Origin: Pedosphaera sp.
GTDB lineage: Bacteria > Verrucomicrobiota > Verrucomicrobiia > Limisphaerales > SXQI01
NCBI GenBank assembly: GCA_025359965.1
Contig: JANYDC010000069.1
Coordinates: forward strand, 1-60,883
Direction of reading: 5' to 3'
Length of the DNA: 60,883 nucleotides
A program made the position numbers and the translations under genes. The notes under the pieces are model-generated. The model made no database searches and had not been told where the DNA came from. It worked only from the letters and a program-made list of their open reading frames with translations. Of the stretch, positions 34,052-43,282 are shown piece by piece. The first letter of the stretch is position 1, and every line of letters starts with the position of its first letter.

Positions 34052-34768
34052 CTAGCTGAAGAAGTAACCCAACTCGCGCAGGGAAGAATAATCCCGCGCA
34101 CCCGGTTGAGTGGCCTGCCCAATGATGATGTGGTCAAGAAATTCTATGCGCATTAATTGTGCCGCGCGGATCAAATCGCGGGTGGTGCGGATGTCAGCAT
34201 CAGAGGGGGTGGCATCCCCGCTGGGATGGTTGTGCACCACCACAAAAGCGGCGGCATTGGCCGAGAGAGCGGCACGAAAAACATCACGGGGATGAACCAT
34301 GGTCATGTCGACGGTGCCTTGAGTCAGTTTTTCGACGCGAATAAGGCGGTGTCGGGAGTTCAGTAACAACACCTGAAAGATCTCAACGGTTTGCAGGCGG
34401 CATTCGTCCCGCAATAGGGCTGCTATTTCGGAGGGCGTATCCACCGGAGGCGCTTCCTGCCGCAATTCGCGGGCCATGCGCGAAGCCAAGGTAAAGGCGC
34501 TTTTGAGGGCAATGGCCTTGTCGCGGCCTATTCCCCTTATCTGACGCAGCTCGTCGATGGACGATGTGGCAAGACGCTGGAGCGTCTGAAAGCGGTGCAA
34601 CAACTGCTGGGCGATGGTGACAGCGGACGCGCCCTTGGTGCCGGTGCGCAGCAGGATGGCAATCAGGCTGGCGTTGTCCAATTGCTCGGCGCCTTCGGCC
34701 ACAAGGCGTTCCCTTGGCCGCTGGTGAAGCGGTGTGTCGCGTATCAGGATTATGGGCTGCTCACTCAA
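34052..34768 (-). CDS. radC: RadC / JAB-domain protein
   Basis: The protein has 238 residues with an N-terminal helix-hairpin-helix-like part (LRQIRGIGRDKAIAL) and a C-terminal JAB/MPN domain carrying the JAMM metal motif HNHPSGDATPSDAD. Such proteins are named DNA repair protein RadC, but their biochemical role is unproven. The frame begins at a TTG with no earlier in-frame ATG. A purine-rich stretch (GAGGAAAAAGAGAGGAG) lies directly before it, one of few Shine-Dalgarno-like tracts in the window. lpxA follows 11 bp downstream. The gene is divergent from the DUF485 gene, with 138 bp between starts. Confidence 0.94.
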   Translation of the reverse strand: MSEQPIILIRDTPLHQRPRERLVAEGAEQLDNASLIAILLRTGTKGASAVTIAQQLLHRFQTLQRLATSSIDELRQIRGIGRDKAIALKSAFTLASRMARELRQEAPPVDTPSEIAALLRDECRLQTVEIFQVLLLNSRHRLIRVEKLTQGTVDMTMVHPRDVFRAALSANAAAFVVVHNHPSGDATPSDADIRTTRDLIRAAQLMRIEFLDHIIIGQATQPGARDYSSLRELGYFFS

Positions 34769-34906
34769 CTCCTCTCTTTTTCCTCAAAAATGGACGCGGC
34801 GCAATCCATAATTATTCGGATGAGGATCGGCGGATGCTTGCTGGGTGGGTGCAACAATTTCAGGCAGTGTATTGCCCATGGCGCGCAAAGTGGTTACAAC
34901 ACTGCC

Positions 34907-35224
34907 ATGTCGAATCCCCACCCCGACCATGACCACCTGCACAGCGAGGCTTTTCTCGCGCGTTTGATGCGCAGGCAGTTAAAGCTCTCCGTGGCTTGCG
35001 CCGCCGCCTTCGTCATCGCTTTGTTTGGCATGCCGCTCTTAAATTATTTCGCCCCGGAGTTCATGAGCCGCCGGGTGGCGGGGTTCACCATGAGCTGGCT
35101 GATTTTAGGCGTTCTGTTTTTTCCATACGTCTGGATTATTGCCTTCGTTTTCATCAAAAAATCAATCGCCCTTGAGGATCAGGAGGCTGCAGACGCCCTT
35201 CGCGATAATCCTCCTAAAAATTAA
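34907..35224 (+). CDS. DUF485 membrane protein (symporter partner)
   Basis: From the ATG at 34907 this gives 105 residues; the longer frame reaching back to 34595 overlaps radC and is not expected. Two hydrophobic helices (about 28-50 and 63-88) with an intervening MSRRVAGFTMSW segment match the DUF485 family (YjcH-like), small inner-membrane proteins normally encoded beside acetate-type sodium/solute symporters. The next gene, 8 bp downstream, is such a symporter, which supports the assignment. The role of DUF485 in transport is not established. Confidence 0.88.
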   Translation: MSNPHPDHDHLHSEAFLARLMRRQLKLSVACAAAFVIALFGMPLLNYFAPEFMSRRVAGFTMSWLILGVLFFPYVWIIAFVFIKKSIALEDQEAADALRDNPPKN

Positions 35225-35232
35225 GAACCAGC

Positions 35233-36960
35233 ATGGACATCCCCATCATTCTTTTCTCGGCCATCACGGTCATAGTAACCGTTGCCATGGGCTTTTGGTC
35301 GGCTCGCAAGTCCAAGACAGCAGGAGACTTCTTCGTGGCGGGCCGCGCGGTTTCGGTGGGGTGGAACGCCTCGGCCATCTCGGGCGAGTACCTTTCAGCC
35401 GCCTCCTTCATGGGCATCGCCGGCATGGTCATGAGCTCGGGGTACGACGCGCTTTGGTATCCGGTGTGTTACGCGTGCGGATATCTTTTTCTGCTGCTTT
35501 TCATTGCGGGGCCGCTGCGGCGTTTTGGGGCGTACACCATTCCTGATTTCGCCGAAGGCCGTTACGACTCACCCGTCTTTCGAAAAATCGCCGTCATTTT
35601 TGTGCTCTGCATAGGTTTCTTCTACACCATGCCCCAAATGAAGGGTGCCGGGACCACTCTGGCATATATTTTCCCCAAGCTTTCGTATTCCATGGGAGTT
35701 TTTCTGATGGGGGCCATTATCACTTTCAATGTCGCACTGGGGGGAATGAAAGGCATCACGCTGGTTCAGGCCTTCCAATACTGGGCCAAACTGTTCGCCA
35801 TCACCGTGCCCATCTTCGTGCTTTCCAGTGTTTACGGAGGCTATGGGCATCAATTATCGATCAACAATCCGGCCGCCAGTGCGGCCATCAGCCAATCGGC
35901 GGCGACCACTAATGCGGTGGCGGTGGATTCTCTTAGAAAAGCGCTGCCTGAGAAGGCTCCTTCAGACAAAACATGGATTGAACCGTTCGGTCCTCTCACC
36001 ACCAAAGCCGCCAAAGCGGCGCATCTTTCCCCTGAGGAATCCCGACCCTACTCCCTGCTGTACACCTACTCACTGATCATTGCCCTCGTCTGCGGCACAG
36101 CAGGCCTTCCGCACATCCTTGTCCGGTTTTACACGAACCCCGACGGTGTCGCAGCCAAGAGAACCACCATGTGGGTCATGATTTTGATCGGCGTCTTTTA
36201 CGTGTTTCCTCCCATTTTCGGAGCATTGGGGCGCAACCTGATGCCCGAGCTTTATTCGGGAACTGGAGTGACAGGGACAGACAGGCTCGTGCTCAAACTC
36301 CCGCTGTTGCTGAAGGAGAAATACGGAGTGTTGGGCTCAATCCTAAGCGGCATCACCTGCGCGGGTGCGTTTGCCGCGTTCATGAGCACTTTCAGCGGCC
36401 TGCTTGTCTCCATGACCGGCGCGCTGGCCCACGATGTGTACGGCCGCATGCTGGCCCCCAAATCAAGTCCCGCCGCGCGAATGAAAGCGTTCAAGGTGTG
36501 TGCGGTTTTGGTGGGGGTCGTTTCCATTCTCCTCGGGACGCAAGTCGAACAATTGCAAATCAATTTCATGGTGGGACAGGCATTCGCCATCGCAGCCGCC
36601 AGTTACTTTCCATTGCTTTTTTTAAGCACCTGGTGGCGTGGAATGACCATGAAAGGTGCTGCCACGGGCATGCTCACCGGCGGGGTGCTGGCCCTGGGCT
36701 CAATCTCGTTGACCAGCTTTAGCGATCTCAAACTTTTGAACCTCACCGACTTCTGGGCCGCCCATCCCTTGCTGCGAATCCTGTCGGAACAACCCGCCAT
36801 CTGGACGGTTCCATTTGCCATGATTCTCATGGTAATGGTTTCAAAGCTTACTTCGAAAGACATCCCGGCCGACGTGACCATGAAGATGCTGGTGCTTCAT
36901 GCCCCTGAAAAACTCGGCCTGAAAAACGAGTATATTCAAGAGCACAGCCAGGGGCATTAG
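35233..36960 (+). CDS. ActP-like sodium/solute symporter
   Basis: The 575 residues form about 13 hydrophobic helices. The protein belongs to the sodium:solute symporter family. The blocks GFWSARKSKTAGDFFVAGRAVS, NASAISGEYLSAASFMGIAG and CGTAGLPHILVRFYT are those of the ActP (acetate/monocarboxylate) group, and the preceding DUF485 gene fits that pairing. The periplasmic loop after helix 6 is long and Ala/Ser-rich (about 205-275). It probably imports short-chain organic acids such as acetate, which could arise from polymer deacetylation by neighbouring loci; this link is inference. No terminator hairpin with T-run follows. Instead two short stem-loops (around 37008-37036 and 37056-37073) precede the large inverted repeat. 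Confidence 0.88.
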   Translation: MDIPIILFSAITVIVTVAMGFWSARKSKTAGDFFVAGRAVSVGWNASAISGEYLSAASFMGIAGMVMSSGYDALWYPVCYACGYLFLLLFIAGPLRRFGAYTIPDFAEGRYDSPVFRKIAVIFVLCIGFFYTMPQMKGAGTTLAYIFPKLSYSMGVFLMGAIITFNVALGGMKGITLVQAFQYWAKLFAITVPIFVLSSVYGGYGHQLSINNPAASAAISQSAATTNAVAVDSLRKALPEKAPSDKTWIEPFGPLTTKAAKAAHLSPEESRPYSLLYTYSLIIALVCGTAGLPHILVRFYTNPDGVAAKRTTMWVMILIGVFYVFPPIFGALGRNLMPELYSGTGVTGTDRLVLKLPLLLKEKYGVLGSILSGITCAGAFAAFMSTFSGLLVSMTGALAHDVYGRMLAPKSSPAARMKAFKVCAVLVGVVSILLGTQVEQLQINFMVGQAFAIAAASYFPLLFLSTWWRGMTMKGAATGMLTGGVLALGSISLTSFSDLKLLNLTDFWAAHPLLRILSEQPAIWTVPFAMILMVMVSKLTSKDIPADVTMKMLVLHAPEKLGLKNEYIQEHSQGH

Positions 36961-37073
36961 CAGCGGCTGTAAACGTCCTGCCTGCGATCAGTGGAAAGTC
37001 ATCCATCACCGGGTATAACCCTCCATATCGGGGTTATCGTGTGAGATTGAGTATGTGGGGATATGAAACCCCA

Positions 37074-37286
37074 CACTAACAGGCTTTTGAAAAACGGATG
37101 GTTTTAGAATCTAAGGGCTTCCGTTTTATGATTTTCGTCGTTTGCGGGACGCCGGAACCTGCGGTGTGCCCGGATGACAGGAAAAACATCCGGACCGCAC
37201 CGCAAAAGCGGCACGCAAACGACGAAAATCATAAAACGGAAGCCCTTAGATTCTAAAACCATCCGTTTTTCAAAAGCCTGTTAGTG
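37074..37286. repeat. 213-bp element with perfect 73-bp inverted repeats
   Basis: The arms 37074-37146 and 37214-37286 are exact reverse complements over 73 bp; outer ends are CACTAACAGGC and GCCTGTTAGTG. The 67-bp centre contains a further nested stem (TGCGGTG with CACCGCA, and CCGGATG with CATCCGG). Transcribed, it would form an almost continuous hairpin of more than 80 bp. It has no coding capacity. A TA dinucleotide flanks ACAGGC...GCCTGT on both sides, which would fit a TA-duplicating mobile element (IS630/mariner type) and hence a MITE-like insertion. No longer target duplication is visible. It lies 113 bp after the symporter stop. Confidence 0.9.
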
Positions 37287-37699
37287 GAACACCATCTGCT
37301 CTCCCAATCAATGCTGTTACGATACGGCTCATTTATTCCTCTATTTGTTTGCGAAACGATTGCAGTTAGCGAAGACGTTCAGGCAATGATGATAAGCGCG
37401 GCATACGTTTATGATAGAACCGCATGTTCCGATTTTGTGCCACCAGTACTGCGCAACTCAGATTAACCAGTTCCGAGCGATGCAACAGCACCGCAAGCAG
37501 TTGATTGGACCCCGCGTGTCCGGTGGGTGCCACATCGGTAGGTGCGATCCCCTTGGTAACCCGATTTCCATGATTTAATCCCACCACATGTAGAGTTCGG
37601 GACTCTTCCAACTGTCTCGCGACGTCGTTAACCGATGCATCCCCTCCATAAGGGCAGATGGTTTCAATAGCTCTTGCATATCGCCGATTTTAAATGACT
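37287..37699. other. Gap without a supported gene
   Basis: About 410 bp beside the large inverted repeat. A minus-strand frame of 81 residues (37366-37611) is open but matches no family I know, has no convincing start and no partner. It could be a remnant of a gene interrupted when the palindromic element arrived. I see no RNA gene, promoter or hairpin of note here. Confidence 0.4.
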
Positions 37700-37963
37700 T
37701 CAACATGCTCCTTCCGGGAAAAAGCACTTCAAGAACTCTTCAATTTCAGAATCGTTTGACTGCCAGTCGCTCCCACGTTGCCTCCTCATATGAAAAAGCC
37801 CGAGCACCATTAGCGGGATTTCTGCTGAAACGCGCAAATTGCCTTTTACTGCCGTCCTAAGCTCGCGAGATTCGCCTAGACTCTTCCTTTCGACCACCCC
37901 CTCATGCAGGCTAGCAAGATATGCTGGAACTTCCGTGTTGCCTGCTGCTGTGATGTGCTGCAT
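37700..37963 (-). CDS. Small hypothetical protein, 87 residues
   Basis: An ATG at 37963 begins 5 bp after the stop of the TPR gene, so the two are probably translated together. The product is soluble: an N-terminal segment with LASLHEGVVERKSLGESRELR, a hydrophobic patch IPLMVLGLF, then HMRRQRGSDWQSNDSEIEEFLK. No family is recognised. The longer open frame to 38020 overlaps the TPR gene and is less likely. The evidence for a real gene is its position and plausible composition only. Confidence 0.45.
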   Translation of the reverse strand: MQHITAAGNTEVPAYLASLHEGVVERKSLGESRELRTAVKGNLRVSAEIPLMVLGLFHMRRQRGSDWQSNDSEIEEFLKCFFPEGAC

Positions 37964-37967
37964 GGGG

Positions 37968-38627
37968 TTATCTGCTGGATAAGTCGCTGAGTTTTTTCGG
38001 TTGTGGTCGTGTACCTTCAATTATTTCACGTATGACACGCTTTAGATTCACTGTGATTTTGTCCGATGGATCGATGGAAATGGACTCCTCAACCTTCGAT
38101 AATGCCTCGGATGTTCGCCCGGCAACCGTGTACGCAAGTGCTAAATTCGCTAAAAGCCCCGAATCTCGGGGCTCTAGCGAAAGGGCATGTTCTGCCGCGG
38201 CAATTCCTTCGGACGTTTGCCCGACTTCCAAGCACTCAACCATATACTCGCGGGCGACATCAGCATTCTCCTTCTGAATGGCATAAGCTTTGCCGAAGGC
38301 GTTGCAAGCAGCAGTTGGTTCTTGCAGTGCCTGATGAGTCTTGCCCATAAGCCAGTATGCGTTCCAATTGCTCGGAGCGTAGCTGACAATCGCGCCATAC
38401 AATACAATTCCCCGTCGTAGGTCTGCTCGCGCCTTCGAAGTCTTCCGCGGCTTTTGTCCACCATCTAAGAGTTTAAAATATGGCATGACCAGGTTGCTGG
38501 CCTCTTTATAGTAACGATTGTGTTCCTCATCGTTTCTGATAGTGGGGACAATGTCGCTCAGACGTTGCTGCTTGGAGCATCCCAAGAGCGATGACGCCAG
38601 TTCTAGGATCCGTCCAAACATAGTCAT
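37968..38627 (-). CDS. TPR-repeat protein
   Basis: The 219-residue protein has a short N-terminal hydrophobic stretch (MTMFGRILELASSLLGC) that could be a weak anchor or lipoprotein-like end. At least three tetratricopeptide units follow: WNAYWLMGKTHQALQEPTAACNAFGKAYAI, VAREYMVECLEVGQTSEGIAAAEHALSLEP and GLLANLALAYTVAGRTSEALSKVEESISIDP. TPR units bind other proteins. The neighbouring genes give no clear partner, and the small gene that follows at 37963 is unknown. The second ATG, at codon 3, is an equivalent start. Confidence 0.8.
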   Translation of the reverse strand: MTMFGRILELASSLLGCSKQQRLSDIVPTIRNDEEHNRYYKEASNLVMPYFKLLDGGQKPRKTSKARADLRRGIVLYGAIVSYAPSNWNAYWLMGKTHQALQEPTAACNAFGKAYAIQKENADVAREYMVECLEVGQTSEGIAAAEHALSLEPRDSGLLANLALAYTVAGRTSEALSKVEESISIDPSDKITVNLKRVIREIIEGTRPQPKKLSDLSSR

Positions 38628-38786
38628 GGGTGCATTTGAAAGTCGTCCTTCTAGCGTATCTCAAACCAATTCTTGGTCAATTCCGCTTCTTTTTCGCATC
38701 GCCGCATGTTGCTGAGATCAAGAAGATTATTTTTGCTCACGTTGCTCCTGGTTTTGTCGTGGGGCCGATCCTTGACTCTGTGTTGC

Positions 38787-38841
38787 GCGCCGACACCGCA
38801 ACAAAGAACGCTTTCCGCCATCGTTTGAACGGTGTCGGCGC
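38787..38841. repeat. 12-bp inverted repeat in a 389-bp gap
   Basis: GCGCCGACACCG (38787-38798) and CGGTGTCGGCGC (38830-38841) are exact inverted copies separated by 31 bases. The pair lies between the divergent TPR and PIG-L genes, about 160-215 bp from either start, and could be an operator or an RNA stem. Short open frames crossing the gap on both strands (38630-38848 and 38651-38932) look like chance, and nothing else is seen between 38628 and 39016. Confidence 0.55.
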
Positions 38842-39016
38842 GGTATAAACAGAGCCAATGTGCCCAAGCTGGCACCGGCTCCACAATGATTTTGCGTGTA
38901 CAAGAGATTGCTTTGGGACGCCCGGTTGGCATAGGATACTTTCAGTAGCTCAACCCCTGTCACGGATCCCGCTTGCTGAGTTGCGACATTGGCTTCTTAA
39001 TGGATCAACTCCTCAT

Positions 39017-41158
39017 ATGCGTCATTGCCAACAAGCACTGTTTGGGTTCGTGGTCTTCTTTTGCTGCCTGCTGAATTCTTCCAGCGGCCTTGCCGAATCT
39101 TTTCTCAAGACCGATCTGATGTTTATTGGGGCTCATCCTGATGATGAAACTGGGGTGGCCAGTTCGTTGGCTTATTTCGCTTATGGGGAAAAACGCGCGG
39201 TGGCCTGTGTTTATTGCACGCGAGGGGAGGGGGGAGGCAATATGGTGGGGACGCAATCGGGGCCGGCCCTTGGCGCGCTGCGGGAGGCGGAGTTGCGGGA
39301 TGCCTTGCAGATCATGGGCGTTCGCCGCGTTTATTTTCTGGATCAACTGGATTGGGCTTATACCGAGAGTTTGGCGGCTACTTTGCACAAATGGAATCAT
39401 GAGGAAACCCTTGGTCGATTGGTGCGGATGATTCGGTTGCTGCGTCCCGAGGTGATCCTTACCATGAACCCTGCCCCTAATCCGGGTCAGCATGGGCACC
39501 ATCAGGCCGCCGGTGTGCTGGCGGTGGAGGCGTTCACGGCGGCGGCTGATGCACTGCGGTTTCCCGGTCAGCTTGCCGAGGAGGGGTTGAGTGTTTGGCA
39601 ACCGCGCAAACTTTACTATGGAGGGATGGGCGCTGCGGCCACTCCGGTTCGCACCGATATTCCATTTGCCGATGGTCGGTATCCCGGTGAGATCGCTGGC
39701 GAGGCCATGTTGCATCATCGCTCTCAAGCCTTTGGCGATATGCGCAACTCGCCATGGATGCGCCGCGCTCAAACTTTCTCGCTTGCCTGCTCGGCCGTCC
39801 TCCCGGTCAAAGCGGAGACCAATCTCTTTGATAACATTCCGGGGTATGATCCCGGGGCGGCCCCATTTCTATGGCAGATGCCGTCCCGTCCCTTTTTCCT
39901 GCCCATCGGGCAAAAGGCTGATTGGGTTTGTCACGTGTCCAATCTTAGTTCAAAGCCGCTTCTCTTGAACCTTGCTTGGCAGTTGCCCGTTGGCTGGACT
40001 GGGTTGGGAGCGAGCAATATCGAAGTTCCTGCTGGAAAGAGTGGCTCAGGTCTCATCAGCGCCACGCCGCAGGCCCATACCGAAACCAATCCACCGGTGT
40101 TTATGATGGTTTCTGCCAACGGACGTGAAACCGCCGTGCCCTTATCATTCCAACTCCTCGCCCCGGATGCTCTGGAGTTTGAGCCGCGTCCCGCAATTGG
40201 CCATTACCGTAGCTGGACAGCACAGCATGGAACCGAAGCAGTCAGTGCCTCATTCAAGGCTGATCTGCCGGTCATCGCCGGGGAGCTCAATCTTCTTAGG
40301 CTCAATCTCACCTCTGCCCGCCGTGGATCAGTTCCACCGCCGAACATTCATGCGCCGCAAGGCTGGGTCGTCGGACACATTCGGCAAGGTCAGGGCAAGT
40401 CTTGGACGGTCGAGATTACTCCTCCGCTCAATGCTTTGGGTGACGAGGGTATTGAAGCGACGCTCACCTTGGATTCGAGTCTCATTTCCGCCAAAGCCAC
40501 TCTGCATCCTGTTCCGTCGGCGAGCATTCATTCCACCCAAGCCAAGTCGAAGGTTTTAGGTGAACCGTTCGGGGCAAAGGCGACGGTCCTTGAAATCGGA
40601 GCCAATCAACTGGTGCAGGGGAATCGTCCGACGCCGGAAGATTTGAGCGGTCAGGTACGTCTTGCCTATGATTCAAATTACCTGCGAGTGCAGGTGCAGG
40701 TCCACGATGACCATGTGGTGTCCAATATCGAGCCCGATGATATCAAGGGCCATTGGCGGAGTGATTCGGTGGAAATTTGTATCGATCCCAACCCCGGCTC
40801 TGAAGACACCATGGGTTGCTATAAAGTTGGCGTTTTTCCTTTTGATCGCACCGGAATCGTCCGGGCGGCGCGTGATGCTGATGCGCGCCCCGGCCCCGTC
40901 GAAAAAACCAGCCCTGGGCTTCAGCTCTTCTCAAAGAAGACAGCGGATGGCTATCTGATCGATGTGGCGATTCCGTGGATGGAGATCGGGCTCCGGCCGC
41001 GCAAGGGGCGGAGCATCGGTTTCAACGTGATTCTGTACGATGGCGACAAAACCAACGCTGCTCCAGGGGAGAACATCAACAAAACCCGTCTTGCCTGGGC
41101 TCCGCGCTCCGGAGTGCAAGGCCGGCCAGAAGACTGGGGCCGCTTACGTCTTGAGTGA
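39017..41158 (+). CDS. Secreted PIG-L/LmbE deacetylase with CBM9-like tail
   Basis: The ATG at 39017 gives 713 residues with a signal peptide (hydrophobic FVVFFCCLLN, cleavage near GLAES). The first domain (about 30-290) is a PIG-L/LmbE zinc de-N-acetylase: AHPDDE (His40, Asp42, Asp43) and the GQHGHHQAAG block supply metal ligands. A beta-rich middle (about 310-500) is followed by a C-terminal CBM9-like domain (about 530-713; LRVQVQVHDDHV, SDSVEICIDP, YLIDVAIPWMEIG). Such enzymes remove acetyl groups from amino sugars or conjugates; the binding tail suggests a polymeric sugar target. The MBL-fold and NagB-family genes follow in the same direction, consistent with amino-sugar use, although linkage is inferred. 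Confidence 0.88.
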   Translation: MRHCQQALFGFVVFFCCLLNSSSGLAESFLKTDLMFIGAHPDDETGVASSLAYFAYGEKRAVACVYCTRGEGGGNMVGTQSGPALGALREAELRDALQIMGVRRVYFLDQLDWAYTESLAATLHKWNHEETLGRLVRMIRLLRPEVILTMNPAPNPGQHGHHQAAGVLAVEAFTAAADALRFPGQLAEEGLSVWQPRKLYYGGMGAAATPVRTDIPFADGRYPGEIAGEAMLHHRSQAFGDMRNSPWMRRAQTFSLACSAVLPVKAETNLFDNIPGYDPGAAPFLWQMPSRPFFLPIGQKADWVCHVSNLSSKPLLLNLAWQLPVGWTGLGASNIEVPAGKSGSGLISATPQAHTETNPPVFMMVSANGRETAVPLSFQLLAPDALEFEPRPAIGHYRSWTAQHGTEAVSASFKADLPVIAGELNLLRLNLTSARRGSVPPPNIHAPQGWVVGHIRQGQGKSWTVEITPPLNALGDEGIEATLTLDSSLISAKATLHPVPSASIHSTQAKSKVLGEPFGAKATVLEIGANQLVQGNRPTPEDLSGQVRLAYDSNYLRVQVQVHDDHVVSNIEPDDIKGHWRSDSVEICIDPNPGSEDTMGCYKVGVFPFDRTGIVRAARDADARPGPVEKTSPGLQLFSKKTADGYLIDVAIPWMEIGLRPRKGRSIGFNVILYDGDKTNAAPGENINKTRLAWAPRSGVQGRPEDWGRLRLE

Positions 41159-41257
41159 AATTGATCCGCCCACTATTTGCGGAGACATTCGTGCGGCTTT
41201 CCAACTGCCTCTCAAGCGAGGATTGATCTGCTCGCGCTGCTGCACTAACCTCCTGCC

Positions 41258-42310
41258 ATGAATTTCTACGGAACCGCATTTTTTTTAGCGTTGGGCCTTT
41301 CTGTGGGCACCGCATGGGCGGGCGCTAAAAACGGAACGCTGGATGTTTACTGGGCCGATGTGGAAGGTGGGGCAGGGACTCTGCTTGTCACTCCGTCCGG
41401 CGAATCCATTCTAATTGATTCAGGCAATGCCGGAGTGCGCGATCCCAATCGGCTGGCCAAACTTGCCAAGGAACAGGCTGGCCTTTCCAAGATCGATTTT
41501 CTGGTTACGACCCATATGCACAGCGATCATTTCGGCGGTGCAGCGGAGCTTTCTGAGCTGATCCCAATTGGGACGGTCCTTGATAATGGAGTTACCGATG
41601 AAAACCCGGATGGCAACAAAGCGGACCGCACCTGGGTTCACACCATCAAGCCTTATCGCGAGATGAAAGTCGCCAACCGCCGCAAAATTGAGGCCGGCGA
41701 CGTTCTGCCACTGAAGCAAAAGGATGGTGCGCCACATCTTGAAATACGTTGTTTGGGCGCTCGGCAGAAATTTGCAGGCCCCGCCTTGGCCTCCCCGGTC
41801 AAGATCGATTGTGCCACGTCCGTAAAGCAGGACACTGACACCAGTGACAACGCGAACAGTGTGGTACTGGTTTTAACTTTCGGCTCATTTCGTTTTTTTG
41901 CCGGAGGGGATTTGACTTGGAACATTGAGGAAAAATTGGTCTGCCCTGAAAATCTGGTCGGCCAAGTGGATGTCTATCAGGCCAACCATCATGGGCTGGA
42001 TGTGAGTAACAACCCTCTTCTAATTCACGCTCTTTCACCCACGGTTGCAGTGTTCAGCAACGGGACATCGAAAGGTTGCGGGGCCAAATCATTCCAGGCG
42101 ATCAAAGCTACTCCTTCGGTTAAAGCCATTTATCAAATTCACAAAAACCTGCGGGCTGATTCCGAGAACAACACCTCTGATGAACGAATCGCCAACCTTG
42201 CCCAAAAATGCGAGGGCGGTTGGATTGAATTGGCCGTCCAACCTGATTCCAAGTCCTACAGCGTTTCCATTCCATCCAATAAACATTCCCAAACCTTTCT
42301 CACCCGCTAA
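41258..42310 (+). CDS. Exported MBL-fold metallo-hydrolase (ComEC-like domain)
   Basis: The 350 residues have a signal peptide ([22 protein letters not shown]). The mature part is a metallo-beta-lactamase fold: [25 protein letters not shown], the metal motif [10 protein letters not shown], a further Asp in FAGGDLTW and ANHHGLDVS. This order matches the isolated MBL domains related to the C-terminal part of ComEC. Substrate is unknown; relatives may act on nucleic acids or phosphoesters. It starts 99 bp after the PIG-L gene and ends 11 bp before the NagB-family gene, so it may be in one operon with the latter. Confidence 0.88.
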   Translation: MNFYGTAFFLALGLSVGTAWAGAKNGTLDVYWADVEGGAGTLLVTPSGESILIDSGNAGVRDPNRLAKLAKEQAGLSKIDFLVTTHMHSDHFGGAAELSELIPIGTVLDNGVTDENPDGNKADRTWVHTIKPYREMKVANRRKIEAGDVLPLKQKDGAPHLEIRCLGARQKFAGPALASPVKIDCATSVKQDTDTSDNANSVVLVLTFGSFRFFAGGDLTWNIEEKLVCPENLVGQVDVYQANHHGLDVSNNPLLIHALSPTVAVFSNGTSKGCGAKSFQAIKATPSVKAIYQIHKNLRADSENNTSDERIANLAQKCEGGWIELAVQPDSKSYSVSIPSNKHSQTFLTR

Positions 42311-42321
42311 TCATCCAAGCC

Positions 42322-43125
42322 ATGCCGACCGCACCTGAACCCAAGCCGGAACCCCAACCCGTCCACCGTTTCAAGGTGGACTCACTCGATGTCGCCATCT
42401 ATGCCGAAGGCCCGCAGCTCGCGGTGGCAGCAGCTATCACAATCAATGAGCACTTGAGCAAGGCCATTGAAAAAAACGGATCTGCGGCCGTAATTCTAGC
42501 CACTGGAAATTCGCAGATCAAGTTCCTGCGCGAACTCATTGCGCTTCGGGGTGTGGACTGGTCCAAGGTGACTTTGTTCCACATGGATGAATATTTGGGC
42601 ATCCGTGCCGATCACCCCGCGAGCTTCCGCCGTTATCTCCGTGAGCGCGTGGAATCCATGACGCGTCCTCGTTTTTTTCACTATATCGAAGGCGATGCCC
42701 CGCAGCCGCTTGACGAATGTCTTCGCTACACGGCATTGCTTCAGGCTCAGCCCATCGATTTGTGCGTGTTGGGCGTGGGTGAAAACGGCCACCTAGCATT
42801 TAATGATCCGCCCGTTGCGCGTTTTGACGATCCCTATCGCGTTAAATTGGTGCAGTTGGACGACGGATGCAAAGGACAGCAAGTGCGCGAGGGCCACTTT
42901 CCCAGCCTTGAGGCTGTGCCGCCCTACGCCTATACGCTGACCATTCCTGCTTTGCTCAGTGCAAGGAAAGTTGTCTGCCTATGCCCGGAAACTCGCAAAG
43001 CCGTGGCCGTTCAGCGCGCATTGGAAGGCGCAATTGATTCTTCATGCCCGGCCAGCGCACTGCGTAATTGTCCTCAAGCCACGCTTTTACTAGATTTGGA
43101 ATCCTCCAGTTTGCTGAAAAATTAA
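42322..43125 (+). CDS. nagB: Glucosamine-6-phosphate deaminase (NagB family)
   Basis: The 267-residue cytoplasmic protein has the NagB/6-phosphogluconolactonase fold. The blocks FHMDEYLG and GVGENGHLAFNDPP are those of glucosamine-6-phosphate deaminase, with the Asp-Glu and His positions used in ring opening and amine removal. It would convert glucosamine-6-phosphate to fructose-6-phosphate and ammonium, feeding amino sugars into glycolysis. The N-terminal 15 residues are Pro/Glu-rich and extra. A secreted PIG-L deacetylase lies two genes upstream, giving a plausible amino-sugar route; no nagA or kinase is seen nearby. A galactosamine-6-phosphate or other sugar-phosphate isomer cannot be excluded. 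Confidence 0.82.
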   Translation: MPTAPEPKPEPQPVHRFKVDSLDVAIYAEGPQLAVAAAITINEHLSKAIEKNGSAAVILATGNSQIKFLRELIALRGVDWSKVTLFHMDEYLGIRADHPASFRRYLRERVESMTRPRFFHYIEGDAPQPLDECLRYTALLQAQPIDLCVLGVGENGHLAFNDPPVARFDDPYRVKLVQLDDGCKGQQVREGHFPSLEAVPPYAYTLTIPALLSARKVVCLCPETRKAVAVQRALEGAIDSSCPASALRNCPQATLLLDLESSSLLKN

Positions 43126-43230
43126 GCTTTCACCTCATCCGCGTGGCTTGAATCCGAGTATTCCAAAGCGTTCTAAGAATAATCCTTCCCGATTTTCTCT
43201 GGAAAAACCTCGAATTATTCAAAACACCTA

Positions 43231-43258
43231 TTGACGCCATTTACCCGGATGATACATT
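43231..43258 (+). promoter_or_regulatory. Candidate sigma-70-type promoter for rplM-rpsI
   Basis: TTGACG (43231-43236) and TACATT (43253-43258) are separated by 16 bp and lie 25 bp upstream of the rplM ATG. The -35 matches the consensus in five of six positions, the -10 in four. The position before a ribosomal-protein operon makes it plausible. The rest of the gap 43126-43282 is AT-rich and unremarkable. Confidence 0.45.
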
Positions 43259-43282
43259 CCACCCTCTTTATTTGAGTAGTTG

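Noticed and set aside
37074..37286. Large inverted repeat read as a normal terminator of the symporter gene
   Set aside because: A 73-bp perfect stem without a T-run, 113 bp past the stop, is far outside the normal form of an intrinsic terminator.
37366..37611. 81-residue minus-strand frame beside the large inverted repeat, considered as a transposase remnant
   Set aside because: No transposase motif, catalytic residues or terminal repeats could be seen; too little evidence to call a gene.
38630..38932. Short frames on both strands between the TPR and PIG-L genes
   Set aside because: They overlap each other, have no family features and contain the inverted repeat.
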